64,000 nt of DNA. It comes from Leptospiraceae bacterium. GTDB lineage: Bacteria > Spirochaetota > Leptospiria > Leptospirales > Leptonemataceae. Location: contig JAOACE010000020.1 of NCBI GenBank assembly GCA_026418015.1, forward strand, positions 62,001 through 126,000, given 5' to 3'. Both the position numbers and the translations under genes were made by a program. Below are positions 26,436 through 35,113 of the stretch, one piece after another. Under the pieces are notes generated by a model that did not search any database, was not told where the DNA came from, and saw only the letters and a program-made list of their open reading frames with translations. Position 1 is the stretch's first letter. Every line of letters starts with the position of its first letter.

Positions 26436-27121
26436 TTTACTATACTTTGTAATTTGCCATTGTCTAATTTATATCGTTTAGGTATTTTCTCTGCCAATTC
26501 TCTATCATGCGTAACAATTATAAGGGTAAATTGGAGTTTTTTTTGTAAATTCCACAATAAATCGATGATTTTGTAAGAATTTTCTTGATCTAAATTGCCT
26601 GTTGGTTCATCTGCTAATATGAGCTTTTTATTACCAACTAATGCTCTTGCCACAGTTGCTCGTGCCATCTCGCCACCCGATATCTGAGAAGGATAATAGT
26701 ATAATCGATGAGATAATCCCACTAAATCTAATAATTCTTTTGCCTGTTTTTGAATGTTATCGATAATAACATTTCTTTTTTGCATAATCCATAGAGGCAT
26801 CATCACATTTTCTAGAATGTTGAAGTCGGGAAGCAAATAGTAATGTTGAAAGATAAAACCAATCTTTAAGGCACGAATTTCGTCTAATTTATTCTGTTGA
26901 TTGACATCGATTTTTATGTTATCGATCCATAAATTTCCTTGATCTGGTTTATCGATAATTCCTATGATATTTAGCAAGGTACTTTTTCCAGAACCACTTG
27001 CACCTTCTATGGATATTATTTCTCCTTTTTCTACTTCGAGATCGATTCCATTTAAGACATGAATTTCTTCTCCTTCCGATATGTATGTTTTATAAATATT
27101 TTCTAATTTTACCATAATCAT
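26432..27121 (-). CDS. lolD: Lipoprotein-release ABC transporter ATPase LolD
   Basis: 229-residue ABC ATPase of the MacB/LolD group. Walker A is GASGSGKSTLLNIIG, the Q-loop FIFQHYYLLPDF, the signature QISGGEMARATVARALV (ISGGE in place of LSGGE), Walker B LILADEPTGNLD and the switch His in IVTHDR. It works with a LolC/E-type permease, encoded 2 bases upstream, to lift lipoproteins from the inner membrane toward the outer membrane. Several lipoproteins in this window would be clients. It is translationally coupled to the arginine-kinase fusion downstream. MacB-type efflux or FtsE-like roles are less likely, because the partner is a LolCE-type permease. Confidence 0.88.
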   Translation of the reverse strand: MIMVKLENIYKTYISEGEEIHVLNGIDLEVEKGEIISIEGASGSGKSTLLNIIGIIDKPDQGNLWIDNIKIDVNQQNKLDEIRALKIGFIFQHYYLLPDFNILENVMMPLWIMQKRNVIIDNIQKQAKELLDLVGLSHRLYYYPSQISGGEMARATVARALVGNKKLILADEPTGNLDQENSYKIIDLLWNLQKKLQFTLIIVTHDRELAEKIPKRYKLDNGKLQSIVK

Positions 27122-27123
27122 AA

Positions 27124-28461
27124 CTAATCATTTCTTATAGTTTCTACTGGTTCTAATTGAGATGCTTTTTTTGCAGGAAAATAACCAGCAAAACCACTCA
27201 ATATCATCGTTACCATTGCTATCGATACAATAAAGGATAAATCTGTATTTACAGGTAAATGATCAAAGTAATAAATATTCTTTGGTATTAGATGAATCGT
27301 AGAACATTGATGAAAAACCATCAAACAAATTTGATTCAATAAATCTTCTATAAATTTTATAAAAGTTTCTAAATTTTGAGCTGCAAAGATTCCTAACGTT
27401 CCACCAAACAAACAAGCAAAAAAACCAATTAACATAGAATAAGAAACAAAAAGATTTAGAATCGATTTTGTCGAAAGTCCCATTGCTCTTAACATACCAA
27501 TACTTTTTCGTTTCGATTGAACCAATAAATAGGATGTAACCCATATTCCTGCAATTCCAGCTAAAATCAACAATCCTAATATCATCATCATTAACGTTTT
27601 TTCTAGTTGCAGTGCAGCAAGAAAATTGCCTCTTTCGTCTTTTATCGTAGAAATGGAATATTCGTAAGGATTATCTGGCAGAACTTCTCTTAACTTAGTT
27701 TTATAAAAATCAATGTTATTCAAATCGTTTAGTTGTACTATAATCGAAGTTGTTTGATTGGGTAAATTCATTAAACGCTGTGCAGTAGCAAGAGAAATAA
27801 ATATAAGGTTAAGATCAAATTCATAAAATCCTGTTCGAAAAAAACCCGCTATAATTAAATCTGCCCGTTGAATTTGCATACCTCTTGCAAAGATGCCTCC
27901 TTGTGGGAGAAATACAGTGATTTTATCACCAACTTGCCAACCATAGTATCTCGCCATTTCTCTTCCTATAATTGCAACGTTGGCTTGATTGATATTATGC
28001 AAAAGGGTTTGATCAAAATGTACAAGAGTAGGAAAATCTCTAAGATAATTGTTTTTTAGATCTTCTTCGTTTACTGGAATTGCGCGAATTGCTTTACCTT
28101 CGAATCGTCCTTGAATTTCTAATAGTCCATTTACTAAAATTGAGGGAAAAACAGAACGAATATTATTATTTAATGCATCTTTATTCTTATAAATTGATTG
28201 AATAATTTTATCATAATTTTTTATTGTTTTTTGTGAATTCACAGAAGTAATAGTAATATGATAACCAGAATTCCACAAAGATCGTTTTACTTCCGCTTGA
28301 AATCCATTAAACACCGATAGTACCACAACCATGATAAAAACCATCAAAGACATAAAAAGAAGCGACAGTCTTGTACCAGTATTAAGAATTGTGAGCCTAC
28401 TATGTCCGCGTAGATATCTTAAAGCAATGAAGATTTCTAAAAAAAAATATCTTTTTAACAT
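27124..28461 (-). CDS. lolC: Lipoprotein-release permease LolC/LolE
   Basis: About 445 residues with the LolCE layout. The N-terminal FIALRYLRGHSRLTILNTGTRLSLLFMSLMVFIMVVVLSVFNGF is followed by a large periplasmic MacB-like domain (about 50-290). Three C-terminal helices follow, with the coupling segment RAMGLSTKSILNLFVSYS, and the end reads GYFPAKKASQLEPVETIR as in the family. I chose the internal ATG 28461: an ATG at 28533 would place the start inside the upstream terminator hairpin, and the 24 extra residues are not family-like. One LolC/E gene with lolD suggests a homodimeric permease or a second gene elsewhere. Confidence 0.87.
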   Translation of the reverse strand: MLKRYFFLEIFIALRYLRGHSRLTILNTGTRLSLLFMSLMVFIMVVVLSVFNGFQAEVKRSLWNSGYHITITSVNSQKTIKNYDKIIQSIYKNKDALNNNIRSVFPSILVNGLLEIQGRFEGKAIRAIPVNEEDLKNNYLRDFPTLVHFDQTLLHNINQANVAIIGREMARYYGWQVGDKITVFLPQGGIFARGMQIQRADLIIAGFFRTGFYEFDLNLIFISLATAQRLMNLPNQTTSIIVQLNDLNNIDFYKTKLREVLPDNPYEYSISTIKDERGNFLAALQLEKTLMMMILGLLILAGIAGIWVTSYLLVQSKRKSIGMLRAMGLSTKSILNLFVSYSMLIGFFACLFGGTLGIFAAQNLETFIKFIEDLLNQICLMVFHQCSTIHLIPKNIYYFDHLPVNTDLSFIVSIAMVTMILSGFAGYFPAKKASQLEPVETIRND

Positions 28462-28523
28462 ATAAGTTAATAATAAACATAAATTTAAACAAGACGAAAG
28501 AGTAAAGAAGAATTTAATAAAAG

Positions 28524-28544
28524 AAATCCCCATAAAGGGGATTT
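28524..28544 (-). terminator. Rho-independent terminator of the porin gene
   Basis: AAATCCCC (28524-28531), five-base loop, GGGGATTT (28537-28544). On the minus strand the hairpin starts 8 bases after the porin stop and is followed by TTTCTTTT, so it can stop transcription before lolC. Confidence 0.75.
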
Positions 28545-28551
28545 TTAGAAG

Positions 28552-30129
28552 TTAGAAAATAAAGGTTATCGCTAAATTGACTACATCGATGTTATTATTC
28601 GACTGATTGTAGAAATCGCTGTCTTGATAATATTTCGATTTAGAACTCCAATCTTCGTAATCCAATTTAATCGATACATTAGGATGAGGATAAAACGCTA
28701 ACCCAACTGTTTGTATTCTTCTATCGTTTACTGGATTAGGCGCGCCAACTATTCCTAATTGACTATAAACAGATTTTACTTCTGTACTACTAATACTATT
28801 TGGCATGCTGTTATCTGTATAAGTTGTTTTTAATAAACCACCAGAATTATTCGCAATTTCTTTTTCAAAGTATATCTTAGAACCATCGCGTAGAGTTCTT
28901 TTTTGTGTATTTATATATTCGTTTTGGTAGAATAAAACTAGTTTTTTGTTCCAGCGAAAAATTTTTGCAACATCATAACCAACATTAAAATAAGCACCTT
29001 CTACCGTAGAACCAATGTTTTTGTTTGTCAAACTATTTAATGCTCTTACTTCGTCTTCTTTTATCCAACCTCTTGCAAGTAAAGATTGAAAGTAGAAGGC
29101 ATCTTTTTCGAATTTAATATGACCTTCTGCTAAATGGATTAAAGGATTTATTTTTCTAGAATTTTTATAACTTGTTTCTACATAACTTCTTAGATTTTTG
29201 GAAACATCATCCGACCCAGGTATTACAAAATTCCAATCGATTCTAGATAACACGTCTACTTTTTCTACGTCTTTATTTCCAGAACCACCAATGTAATAAG
29301 AACCTCCAATGGTTAAGCCTTCGATAGGATATACATCAACCGCTGCAACATAAGCTAAATCCTGTGCTTTTACCTTACTTCCTTTTTGCCTTCCACCTCT
29401 TATCCATTCATTTTCGGAAAAGGAAGTTGCATCTAATCCATTGAATACACCAATTTTATACAACAAAAGATCGTTAAAAAGCTTACCATGTGCCATAATT
29501 CCTATATCTCTCCAAGTCGATGGAATTATCACACTTTCTGTATAGGGTCGTTCAACAGTAAAAAATGTTGTAGGTTCGTGGTAAATATTCGTAATACCAA
29601 CAGGTATTAATTGTAATCCAGCAGCTATTTGAAAAGCATCAGAAAACAAGAAATCCACGTAGGCAAATTCTGTATATACTTCGCCTTGTTGAATTTTTTC
29701 TGTTTTCTTCTTGCATGCTCCGGATACAACATCTTCGCAGAATGTAATCTTTTTTGTTTCGATTCCAGCATGTTCGTATTCAGTTTCGCTGTTAAAAATA
29801 ATCCAATCGTTAAATTTATACCCAGCATAAAGAATCAATCGATGTACATTTGCAAAATCTGCTTTATAAGGCGTTTTATAGTTTTTGTATTTTATTTCGC
29901 CGTATCCACCCCAAGATAAACCATCATCAACATAATAAACACCGGATGCAGCTGGACCCAATCCCTGAAAGCTTCTATATTGTTTTGTAGCTTTCTTTTC
30001 TTTTAATTGTTCTATTTCTTTTTCTAGAATTTTGATTTTTTCTTCCGTACTTACATTTTGCCCTTGAATTCCCAAGAAACCCAAAAACCAAATGCAAATA
30101 GTAAACAATAGTTTGTATTTTGTCTTCAC
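28552..30129 (-). CDS. Outer-membrane porin, OprP/OprO-like
   Basis: 525 residues from GTG 30129, chosen because GGAGGTTGATT sits just upstream; the longer frame from 30171 has no such site. A signal peptide (KTKYKLLFTICIWFLGFLGIQG) is followed by a short coiled coil (STEEKIKILEKEIEQLKEKK), as in phosphate-selective porins of the OprO/P group. Alternating beta-barrel strands follow (VHRLILYAGYKFNDWIIFNSETEYEH), with motifs such as FTVERPYTESVIIPSTWRDIGIMAHG, and a C-terminal strand ending in Phe (VVNLAITFIF), the outer-membrane assembly signal. The permeant is unknown; the OprO/P label describes architecture, not selectivity. A Fur-like box at 30190-30204 lies at the probable promoter, suggesting metal control. 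Confidence 0.8.
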   Translation of the reverse strand: MKTKYKLLFTICIWFLGFLGIQGQNVSTEEKIKILEKEIEQLKEKKATKQYRSFQGLGPAASGVYYVDDGLSWGGYGEIKYKNYKTPYKADFANVHRLILYAGYKFNDWIIFNSETEYEHAGIETKKITFCEDVVSGACKKKTEKIQQGEVYTEFAYVDFLFSDAFQIAAGLQLIPVGITNIYHEPTTFFTVERPYTESVIIPSTWRDIGIMAHGKLFNDLLLYKIGVFNGLDATSFSENEWIRGGRQKGSKVKAQDLAYVAAVDVYPIEGLTIGGSYYIGGSGNKDVEKVDVLSRIDWNFVIPGSDDVSKNLRSYVETSYKNSRKINPLIHLAEGHIKFEKDAFYFQSLLARGWIKEDEVRALNSLTNKNIGSTVEGAYFNVGYDVAKIFRWNKKLVLFYQNEYINTQKRTLRDGSKIYFEKEIANNSGGLLKTTYTDNSMPNSISSTEVKSVYSQLGIVGAPNPVNDRRIQTVGLAFYPHPNVSIKLDYEDWSSKSKYYQDSDFYNQSNNNIDVVNLAITFIF

Positions 30130-30189
30130 AATCAACCTCCAAGTTTTTTTGCCATTTTTTTTAAACTTCAAAAAATATCAATCTTTTTT

Positions 30190-30204
30190 TGAGATTGATT
30201 CTCA
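30190..30204. promoter_or_regulatory. Fur-like operator before the porin gene
   Basis: TGAGATT-G-ATTCTCA, a 7-1-7 dyad that matches 11 of 14 half-site positions of the Fur-type consensus TGATAAT-N-ATTATCA. It starts a few bases downstream of the possible porin -10 (TATAGA, 30213-30208), where a repressor would block initiation. Fur-family members (Fur, Zur, PerR) cannot be told apart from one site. Confidence 0.5.
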
Positions 30205-30387
30205 ATATCTATATTTCTTATTTTTTAGTTTTTAAACATTTTTTATTTTGTCTAATGAAAAATTTGAAAACGTAATCGTTTTTTTACTAAAAGAGACTTA
30301 AAAAAATTGAAAAAAATCAATTAAAAAAATTTATATTAATTTTACAAAAAAGACTTGAAAAAATACGATAATATAGTAAAATTGAAT

Positions 30388-30414
30388 TTGATTAAATTAA
30401 AAATTGTTTATAAT
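30388..30414 (+). promoter_or_regulatory. Possible promoter of the gene at 30484
   Basis: TTGATT (30388-30393), a 15-base spacer, TATAAT (30409-30414). The -10 is perfect, the spacer short by two. It leaves a 5' leader of about 60 bases before ATG 30484. Confidence 0.4.
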
Positions 30415-30483
30415 TTTTAAAAATTTGTTAATTTTTATATAAATATAATTTAAACCATATAAAAATCTATTGAAGGAGTTCCT

Positions 30484-30945
30484 ATGGACTTAAAAACCCA
30501 AATTCGAAATGGTCATGATTTGATCGAGGCTATGAAGGACAAAGATTTTTATGAATATGTAATCTCTAACACAATTCCAGAACCAGAAGAAGAATATTTA
30601 AAATTAAATCATCGATTAAAAAAAGAAAATCTTAAACTAGAATTAACCAGAGATCATAATATTAAAGGTAGACAATACTTTTTATTGTTAAGAGATCCAG
30701 ATGTAGTTATCTATCCTGTAATTCGTAAAACTCGATTTATGATGAAAGATGGAAAAAAATTCATTTCGCTCCATAAAACAATTATGAACCATTTTAACGA
30801 AGATGGTTTTTTTATTCCAAGAGGATGGCTTATTATAACATCTTCTTTGTGTTCCAAAACAGGAAGATTTTTGTTAGAAAATGATTTTATGATTACATCA
30901 TTACTAGATTTAACATTAGCAGAAGATGCAGAAATTGATGAATAA
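30484..30945 (+). CDS. Unknown cytoplasmic protein, 153 residues
   Basis: A well-supported small gene with strong ribosome site GAAGGAGTTCCT before ATG, its own promoter candidate and a clear terminator, yet I recognise no family. It has no signal peptide or membrane helix. It begins with a charged helix (QIRNGHDLIEAMKDKDFYEYVISN), followed by a beta-rich middle with RDPDVVIYPVIRKTRFMMKDGKKFISLHKTI, and ends acidic (LAEDAEIDE). The monocistronic setting and good expression signals suggest a well-expressed conserved housekeeping or regulatory protein. Convergent with the thiolase gene. Confidence 0.75.
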   Translation: MDLKTQIRNGHDLIEAMKDKDFYEYVISNTIPEPEEEYLKLNHRLKKENLKLELTRDHNIKGRQYFLLLRDPDVVIYPVIRKTRFMMKDGKKFISLHKTIMNHFNEDGFFIPRGWLIITSSLCSKTGRFLLENDFMITSLLDLTLAEDAEIDE

Positions 30946-30972
30946 AAAATCTCCCTAAAAAGGGAGATTTTT
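30945..30972. terminator. Bidirectional rho-independent terminator
   Basis: AAAAATCTCCCT (30945-30956), loop AAAA, AGGGAGATTTTT (30961-30972): a perfect 12-bp stem with A and T tails. It lies between the convergent genes ending at 30945 and 30976 and can serve both. Confidence 0.9.
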
Positions 30973-30975
30973 GGG

Positions 30976-32271
30976 TTAATTTTCTACTCTACCAACAACA
31001 AAAGTCATATTGGTTGTTGCACTACCACCAATGTTTAAAGTTAATCCGTTCTTAGCACCAGGAACTTGATAATCTCCAGCTTGATCTGTAACTTGTTTAT
31101 AGATGTCTAACACCATTCGAACACCAGATGCACCTACGGGATGACCAGCTCCGATTAAACCACCAGATGGATTTACTGGTACTTTTCTTTTTCCTTTTGG
31201 GTTTCCTTCGAAATCAATTACACCCTCTTCGATTGCTTTATACTCTTCTCCTGGCTCTGTTAATCCAAATGCAGAGATAGAAGCATATTCACTAGACGTA
31301 AAACAATCATGGGTTTCTATTACATCGATTTGATCCACATCCAATTTTGCTCGTTTATATGCATCAACAACCGCTTGTCTTGTCCAAGGTAATAAATAAG
31401 GACTATTTTTTGATTCTTCCATTTTTGCTTGGAATGTTAAAGGAGCAACTCTATGACCCCATCCTTTAATTACAGCCATTTTGTTTAGAGGTCTTCCTGT
31501 TCTTTTTGAAAATTCTTTTGCATATCCTGGCGATGCTAATACCAACATTGCAGCACCATCTGTTACTTGGGAACAATCAGAAATTGCTAATCGTCCTCCT
31601 ACTAATGCATTCGTAGAAGTTCCTCTTGAACATGCTTGTTCTTTATTCATAAACCAGGTTCTAGTTTGTGCTAATGGATTTCTTTTTGCATTGTTATAGT
31701 TGATTCGAGAGATTTCTGCCAAATCGTCCATAATTCTCTGTTCGCCTAGTTTAGGTCCAAAACGATTTACGATTTCGTCAGCCAACTTTCCAAACAGTTT
31801 TGGGAAAGGAAATTTAACACCTTTTGCTTCTTTTTCGTAATAAGCAGCAGTTCCTAAGAAATCCCCTCCTACTGCGGAACTGACGGTCTTCATAATTTCT
31901 ATTCCTACTACAATTGCTACGTCATAATCCCCAGCTCTAATGTGCGTGTGAGCAGCATCGACTGCAACAGAACCAGAAGCACATGCAGCCTCGTATCTAG
32001 CTCCTGGCACACCATAAAATGCTGGATGAACTTCTGTTAAGAATGCTCCTAAATGACCTTGGTTTGCATATTGTTCCATGTCAAAATTACCAACAAAGAC
32101 AGCGATTCGGTTTTCTTTATTCAAACGTATAATTTCGTCATAATCTAATCCTACTTCTACTAATCCATCTTCTACAACTTCTCGAAACATAGACATAAAA
32201 GTTTTCCCTTCTTTTGTCCAGTTTCGAGCGAAATCTGTTTGGGCACCCCCAAGGATAAAAACATGATTCAT
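30976..32271 (-). CDS. Thiolase family acetyl-CoA acetyltransferase (SCP-x like)
   Basis: 431 residues. The acyl-binding Cys is in [20 protein letters not shown] (about residue 94). The catalytic His is in [20 protein letters not shown], near the C-terminus. The second usual Cys (CxGGGxG) is replaced by [16 protein letters not shown], as in thiolases of the SCP-x/non-biosynthetic branch. This favours a role in fatty-acid or branched-chain acyl-CoA breakdown rather than a classic acetoacetyl-CoA thiolase. The segment [27 protein letters not shown] is typical of the group. It has a very strong ribosome site (AAGGAGGTTTT) and stands alone, so it is probably well expressed. No beta-oxidation partner lies beside it. 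Confidence 0.85.
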   Translation of the reverse strand: MNHVFILGGAQTDFARNWTKEGKTFMSMFREVVEDGLVEVGLDYDEIIRLNKENRIAVFVGNFDMEQYANQGHLGAFLTEVHPAFYGVPGARYEAACASGSVAVDAAHTHIRAGDYDVAIVVGIEIMKTVSSAVGGDFLGTAAYYEKEAKGVKFPFPKLFGKLADEIVNRFGPKLGEQRIMDDLAEISRINYNNAKRNPLAQTRTWFMNKEQACSRGTSTNALVGGRLAISDCSQVTDGAAMLVLASPGYAKEFSKRTGRPLNKMAVIKGWGHRVAPLTFQAKMEESKNSPYLLPWTRQAVVDAYKRAKLDVDQIDVIETHDCFTSSEYASISAFGLTEPGEEYKAIEEGVIDFEGNPKGKRKVPVNPSGGLIGAGHPVGASGVRMVLDIYKQVTDQAGDYQVPGAKNGLTLNIGGSATTNMTFVVGRVEN

Positions 32272-32373
32272 AAAACCTCCTTGAAAAGCTTATTTTTTTT
32301 GAATTATATTTAGATCAAATAAAAAATAGAATTCAGAAGAAAAATTTCAAATTATCTGTTTTGTACTAAGAAT

Positions 32374-34053
32374 TTATCCAATTGCAATCTCTTTTTCTGC
32401 AGATGGATTATGATTCATATAATAATTTTTGTTCAATTCGTTCAATATTTTTTTTAGCAAAACATCTAATCCAATCTTTTTCAGAGCACTAATTCCAATA
32501 ATATTACTTTCTTCGGTTTGATTTAAATATTCGTTTTGTTCTTCTTTGCTTAATAAATCAATCTTATTGTAAACGATGATTTGAGGTATATTAATTAAAC
32601 CTAAACGTTCTAAAATTGAATTTACATCGTTAATTTTTTGTTCTTTTAAGGGATCGCTTGCATCCACACAATGAATTAATAAATGGGAATATTGTAATTC
32701 TTCTAAGGTTGCTTCGAAGGCTTTTTCTAGATCTGGTGGCAAATCGTAGATAAAACCCACTGTATCTGCTATGATCACTTCTTTTTCTTCTGGAAAACGC
32801 ACTCTTCTTGTTGTGGGATCTAAAGTTGCAAACAATAAATTCTCTGCGTAGACATTTGCATTCGTCATAGCATTCAATAAAGTTGATTTTCCCGCATTCG
32901 TATATCCCACGATAGAAATAACTGGAATTTCTGCTTCTTTTCGCGATTTCCTGTTCACTTCTCGTTTTTGTTTTATCTTTTTTAATTCTTTTTCTAAACG
33001 ATGAATTCGCTCCTCTACCCTTCGTTTTCCTATTTCTAATTTTGTCTCTCCTGGACCTCTACCGCCAATTCCTCCTGTTAACCTGGACATGTTATCGTCC
33101 TTTTCGCTTAGACGTCCTTTTAGATAACGCAATTGTGCAAGCTCTACTTGTAATTTACCATCCCTACTTTTAGCATGTTTTGCGAAAATATCTAGTATCA
33201 ATTGTGTTCGATCGATAATTTTTAATCCCGTCTCTCGCGAAATTTTAATAGCTTGAGATGGGTTTAATTCTCTATCAAATATCAACATATCTGCATTTTT
33301 TTGAACAGCAAGAAAACTAATTTCTTTTAATTTTCCAGAACCAACCACAGAACTAGAATCGATCTTATCGCGTTTTTGAATCATAACATGAACAGGTTTA
33401 ACACCAGCTGTTCTACACAATTCTTTTAGTTCTTCCATAGAATGTTCTGGTGCACGTTTTTTTCTCATGTCTGGTGTATATACCCCTACAAGAATTGCTT
33501 TTGATAGATGATCTGCCTCTTTTGTCTCTACGTAATGTCTTTTGAATTCTTCTTCTATTAGATGAACTAAATCCTTAAAACTATATTTGTTTTGCCCAGG
33601 ACGTTCAACTTCTAATAATTCGTAGCCTTTTTCTGATTCAGGAGCAAGACGAGCAGAATAAAATTTATCTGGTAAACCATCAGGACTTATAGTAATTGCT
33701 GTAATAGTGTCGAACCGAAGCAATGTTAAGTCGTATAAGTCTTCTTCTGTTAAAGGTTCTTTTTTTAGATGGGTATGAATCAACCTTAATTCTCTTAGCC
33801 TAATAGAACGCTCACGAGAAAGCTCTGGTATTAGAATTTGCCTATCATCTCCAACAATCACAGATAAGATTTTACCTTTTCTATCTACCAATATACCAAT
33901 TTGGCGAAATATTTCATTAGAAATTAGTGTTAGTTCTTTGGCAATCTCGTTGGTTATGATATGATCTTCATCAATCTTTCTTCTTGTTAGCCTTCTGAGT
34001 CGATTTAGTTGAAAGGGTTTTAAACCCTCTAAATTGCCTGTTAATTGAATCAT
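32374..34053 (-). CDS. hflX: Ribosome-associated GTPase HflX, long N-terminal form
   Basis: 559 residues. The HflX N-domain and helical linker (LIFDRELNPSQAIKISRETGLKIIDRTQLILDIFAKHAKSRDGKLQVELAQLRY...GGIGGRGPGETKLEI) are followed by the G domain: G1 GYTNAGKSTLLNAMT, G3 DTVGFI, G4 YNKIDLL. HflX splits stalled or heat-damaged 70S ribosomes. Compared with E. coli HflX (426 residues) there are about 170 extra N-terminal residues (IRLRELRLIHTHLKKEPLTEEDLYDLTLLRFDTITAITIS...), an extension seen in HflX of some other phyla. Its function is unknown. Single gene, divergent from the methyltransferase at 34173. Confidence 0.93.
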   Translation of the reverse strand: MIQLTGNLEGLKPFQLNRLRRLTRRKIDEDHIITNEIAKELTLISNEIFRQIGILVDRKGKILSVIVGDDRQILIPELSRERSIRLRELRLIHTHLKKEPLTEEDLYDLTLLRFDTITAITISPDGLPDKFYSARLAPESEKGYELLEVERPGQNKYSFKDLVHLIEEEFKRHYVETKEADHLSKAILVGVYTPDMRKKRAPEHSMEELKELCRTAGVKPVHVMIQKRDKIDSSSVVGSGKLKEISFLAVQKNADMLIFDRELNPSQAIKISRETGLKIIDRTQLILDIFAKHAKSRDGKLQVELAQLRYLKGRLSEKDDNMSRLTGGIGGRGPGETKLEIGKRRVEERIHRLEKELKKIKQKREVNRKSRKEAEIPVISIVGYTNAGKSTLLNAMTNANVYAENLLFATLDPTTRRVRFPEEKEVIIADTVGFIYDLPPDLEKAFEATLEELQYSHLLIHCVDASDPLKEQKINDVNSILERLGLINIPQIIVYNKIDLLSKEEQNEYLNQTEESNIIGISALKKIGLDVLLKKILNELNKNYYMNHNPSAEKEIAIG

Positions 34054-34172
34054 ACAGTTTTATTCCTAGTTAACCTCCTTTTTTTATTTTTATTACAAGT
34101 TATTATAAATTTTTTAAAAATCAACTTTTTAATGATTTGACATTCTATTTTTTTAGAAATTCTCTTAAAAAC

Positions 34173-35015
34173 ATGAGCTCGAAAATTAATCTAGGAGAAA
34201 TTCAAGAAACCTTATTTATTCCTCTTTATGCAAGAGCAGTAGAATCACAAAAAAAGAATCCACTTATACAGGATAATAAAGCTATTGAAATCATCAACCA
34301 AGTTCCATATAATTTTAAAAAATTTAAGAACAAACCATCGTTGTTTACAAATGTGTTTAGGACTTACTTGTTTGATCAATGGGTAAAAAAATTTATTCAA
34401 GAGAATCAACAAGGAACAATCATAGAAATGGGAGTTGGATTAAATACACGATACGAAAGACTAAATTCTCTTGCAAACCAGAACTTCTATTGGTTAGAGT
34501 TTGATTTATCAGATTCGATTGAATTACGAAAAATGTTTTTTGAAGATCAACCTAATAGAAAAATTCTTGTAGGCTCAGTAGTTGATCGTGAATGGATCGA
34601 TTATGTATTAAAAAATCCGTTCCCAAAACCATATTTTATTATGATAGAAGCAGTACTGATTTATCTTGATGAAAAGGATGTTAGAGTTGCAATTCAGAAT
34701 ATTGGTAAGTATTTTCAATCCACAAATTCTTTTTTGGCATTCGATTCGGGAACAGAAGATTTAATTCAATATCAACATACTCACGATATATTAAAACACA
34801 TGAATGCAAAGTTAAAATGGGCATTAAACGATTTAAACCAAATTACAGAATGGTCTAAAAATATCATCTTAAAAGAAACAAGACTTCTTTTGGATTTAGA
34901 TCAAAACTTAAAAGAACGCTTAAAATTCTTCCATAGAAATTTTTATCGATTATACAATTCGTTATTTCTAAGATGGTCTTATAGCTATCGTTTAAATCTA
35001 TACGAAATTAGATAA
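34173..35015 (+). CDS. SAM-dependent methyltransferase, LCMT/TcmP (PF04072) family
   Basis: About 280 residues from ATG 34173 (a TTG at 34137 would add 12). Diagnostic features are the early IPLYARAVESQKKNPLIQDNKAIEII block, then VFRTYLFDQWVKKFI, motif I GTIIEMGVGLNTRYERL and the acidic WLEFDLSDSIELR. MIEAVLIYLDEKDVRVAIQNI is the usual EG(V/L)LMYL-like segment. This group includes PPM1/leucine carboxyl methyltransferases and bacterial polyketide O-methyltransferases (TcmP). In bacteria the substrates are mostly unknown. It stands between hflX (divergent) and leuC (98 bases on) and is not obviously in an operon. Confidence 0.82.
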   Translation: MSSKINLGEIQETLFIPLYARAVESQKKNPLIQDNKAIEIINQVPYNFKKFKNKPSLFTNVFRTYLFDQWVKKFIQENQQGTIIEMGVGLNTRYERLNSLANQNFYWLEFDLSDSIELRKMFFEDQPNRKILVGSVVDREWIDYVLKNPFPKPYFIMIEAVLIYLDEKDVRVAIQNIGKYFQSTNSFLAFDSGTEDLIQYQHTHDILKHMNAKLKWALNDLNQITEWSKNIILKETRLLLDLDQNLKERLKFFHRNFYRLYNSLFLRWSYSYRLNLYEIR

Positions 35016-35113
35016 ATAATAAATCAATGAATTTATTTAACTCGTATAATGTTATTTTTTTTATTACAAAATAAATCAATTGCCAAGAGATAAAATTTTA
35101 TTTAAATGGCTAT

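Larger units (their letters stand above)
30130..30483. other. Divergent intergenic region of 354 bases
   Basis: Very AT-rich spacer between the porin gene and the gene at 30484. On the minus strand it holds the porin ribosome site (GGAGGTT), a Fur-like dyad, and a possible -10 TATAGA (30213-30208) with an A/T-rich -35 (TTTAAA) 17 bases before it. On the plus strand it holds a TATAAT-type promoter and the ribosome site AAGGAG (30474-30479). No further gene, small RNA or repeat was recognised. Confidence 0.6.

Noticed and set aside
27263-27544. Second open frame inside lolC on the same strand
   Set aside because: It lies in another frame of a well-supported gene and its composition (Phe/Tyr/Cys-rich) is not protein-like.
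35016-35050. AT hairpin (AATAAAT/ATTTATT) after the methyltransferase gene as a terminator
   Set aside because: The stem has no G or C and would be too weak; such symmetry is expected by chance in this AT-rich spacer.
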